The position numbers and the translations under genes are program-made. Below the pieces are notes generated by a model, which worked only from the letters and a program-made list of their open reading frames with translations, made no database searches and had not been told where the DNA came from. From positions 42,422,878-42,486,877 of the forward strand of contig CM020618.1 of NCBI GenBank assembly GCA_009829735.1: a DNA stretch of 64,000 nt, given 5' to 3'. This stretch comes from Pyropia yezoensis. Lineage: Eukaryota > Rhodophyta > Bangiophyceae > Bangiales > Bangiaceae. Positions 62,261 to 64,000 of this stretch are shown here, piece after piece (positions within the stretch are counted from its first letter, which is position 1; each line of letters opens with the position of its first letter).

Positions 62261-64000
62261 TGTAAAAGGGGCGAGGCCGACCTTTCGGACAGCCGCCGGG
62301 CCAAGTGCGGGCGGCACCCCGACCAATCAGGGCCCAGATGTGGCGGCGGTGGACCCACCACAGCGGCTGTACCTGCCCGTTCGCGGCGCCATTAGGGCGT
62401 GGCGGGCATTGGGTGCCTCGAGGTGGGTTATTCGAAGCATTTTGGATGGCCCTCAGATTTCGTGGAAGCGGCGGCCGAAGTACCACCGGGCCCGCCCCTT
62501 TTCCGTGGCGCCCAAGGATGTGGCGTTCGCGGAGGCGGAGATGGAGCTCTGCGAGCGACTCGAGAATTGGACCGAGCTGCACGGGTCGGACCGCGAGAGG
62601 CCGGTAGTGATCGACAACGGCTTTGTGACGTGGTCCGCGGGCAAGCAGCGGATCGTCATAGACGTTCGCTACCAGAACAAGGTAGTGGACGACCGGCGCT
62701 TCCGCTACGAGGGGCTCCAGGACCTCGCACCGCAGCTGCGGGTGGGCGACCAGCTGCTCAGCTGCGACGTGAAGGACGCCTACCAGCACATCCCGCTCAG
62801 GCTGACCGACCGTCCGTACTTTGCTTTCCTGTGCCAGGGCAGGGTGTTCCAATGCAACGCCATGCCGTTTGGACCTAAGGTGGCGCCGTACGTGGGGACG
62901 AAGGTGTGCAGGCTTGTCGTGCAAGCCCTCCGCCGGGAGGGCTACAGAGTGATCGCGTACGTCGACGATTTCGGGGGGGGGCCCCCGACGACGCTGACGG
63001 GCGGCGCGACGAAGGAGGCGGCGACGGCCGCGGGCAGGCGCGTCAAAGAGCTGTGTTACTCCCTGGGCCTTCACATACACCCGCTCAAGGGGGTGTGGGA
63101 CGGTACAACATGCCTGCCGTTGCTGGGATTCCTCGTAGACACGGAGAAGCAACTGCTACTGCTACGGCCAGACAGAGCCCGCAAAGTGAGTGGCACGGCG
63201 GGCCGCTTGCTGGCCGGGGCCAAGACTCACCGGCGGTGGGTGCAGTTTTCGGCCCTTCGCAGTTTTTGCGGGACGGCCGTGTCGACGCAGCTGGCGGTAA
63301 CCGAAGCGCGTTACCGCCTGCGGTCCCTCTACACGGCGATGCGCGACTACCGCAACGAGACGGGAGGGCCTGTGCGGCTTGACCGCCAAGCAATGACGGA
63401 TTTGCAATGATGGTGGGGCCTGACGACGCGGGCTCAGCAGGGGCACGCCCTGTGGCCCGCACCGGCCGACGTCACGATGACGACCTATGCGAGCGGCTCG
63501 GGGTGGGGGGCGACGTGGGACGGCCTCGTCCCCGCGCGCGGCTACCACGCCGACTCACGCAAATCACTTCATATCAAGCTCCCCGAGATTGGCTAGGTGC
63601 GGCAGGGCCTGCTCTCCTTTATGGACTTTGTCCGGGAGCCGGGCACCATCGTGCGGCTGCGCACAGACACCAGCGTGGCCATAGAGGTCATCAACGGCGG
63701 GAGCTCACGCTCGCCCGCTCTGATGGACGAGTTCCGCTGCGTCCACGCCATCTGAATCCACCCTGGCCTCCCGATCCGGGCCGAGTACATCCCGTCGGCG
63801 CTCAAGCTCTCGTCGGACCACCTGTCGCGGACCAGGGACTCCACCGTCTGGCCCCTGTCCCGGCCGGCATTCGTGCAGCTGGACCGCCGTTACGGCCCGC
63901 ATACGATCGACCTTTTCGCCACGGCCGAGAACGCTTGCTGCGGGGGACTCTTCTACAAGTTTCCGTCACCGGGGGGGACCGGCGTCCACGATATGTCCGT
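62214..64000 (+). pseudogene. pol: DIRS-type pol: reverse transcriptase and RNase H (degenerate, runs off the window)
   Basis: The pol frame is open from inside gag; the first Met near the overlap is 62214. The reverse transcriptase is of the DIRS type: IDVRYQNKVV, SCDVKDAYQHIPL, CNAMPFGPKVAP and VIAYVDDFGG (nt about 62950). RNase H follows but is damaged: a TGA at 63408-63410, then TYASGSGWGATW where the first catalytic Asp is Tyr (codon 63486), a TAG at 63594 and a TGA at 63753. The DIRS-characteristic RYGPHTIDLFAT follows near 63891. A tyrosine recombinase would be expected beyond the window. This copy cannot make functional RNase H. Confidence 0.85.

Overview
The window looks like nuclear DNA of a GC-rich, intron-poor photosynthetic eukaryote. 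The best guess, by inference, is a bangiophyte red alga (Porphyra/Pyropia type). The reasons are a DGD1-type galactolipid synthase, two nuclear genes for plastid-type sigma-70 factors with at most one short intron each, and very GC-rich Ala/Gly/Pro low-complexity coding sequence. A 500-N assembly gap lies at 46164-46663.

Genic part (1-17.2 kb). A digalactosyldiacylglycerol synthase gene (minus, 1692-6197) is divergent from an ABHD12-like alpha/beta hydrolase (plus, 7337-8794). Two tandem sigma-factor paralogues follow (minus, 9727-11684 and 13466-15473). Each has a 62-63 codon first exon and one phase-0 GT-AG intron at the same place, and each is preceded by a recognisable duplicated upstream block.

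Transposon part (17.2-64 kb). A pogo/Tigger-like DNA transposon (17170-20626) has TA flanks, short inverted ends and an intact 897-aa transposase. It is followed by a DIRS-type retroelement whose gag reading frame is split at 21625/61533 by about 39.9 kb of nested Ty3/gypsy (chromovirus-like) elements. Element A (plus; LTRs of 362 bp) sits in the DIRS gag. Element B (23013-32162, plus; LTRs 469 bp; TSD GTCTT) sits in the gag of A. Element C (37137-52915, minus; LTRs 571 bp; TSD GTGCA) sits in the integrase of A. Removing B and C restores open gag and pol frames of A, and removing A restores the DIRS gag frame. LTR divergence (A about 2%, B about 0.9%, C about 0.2%) agrees with the nesting order. 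Downstream of A are two extra 2123-bp units, each a truncated internal segment plus an LTR. Element C contains a 6.1-kb near-perfect internal duplication on either side of the assembly gap.

The most notable system is shared by all three Ty3 families. (1) Each carries a long antisense ORF between pol and the 3' LTR, convergent with pol, and the three products share a recognisable core. (2) Each gag ends in GGGAAAC-GAR-stop, a -1 frameshift heptamer that opens exactly into pol. (3) All use the same 18-nt primer-binding site. (4) All end pol with a chromodomain-like segment. In addition, A and B, and much less obviously C, are packed with short perfect inverted repeats in coding and non-coding sequence alike.
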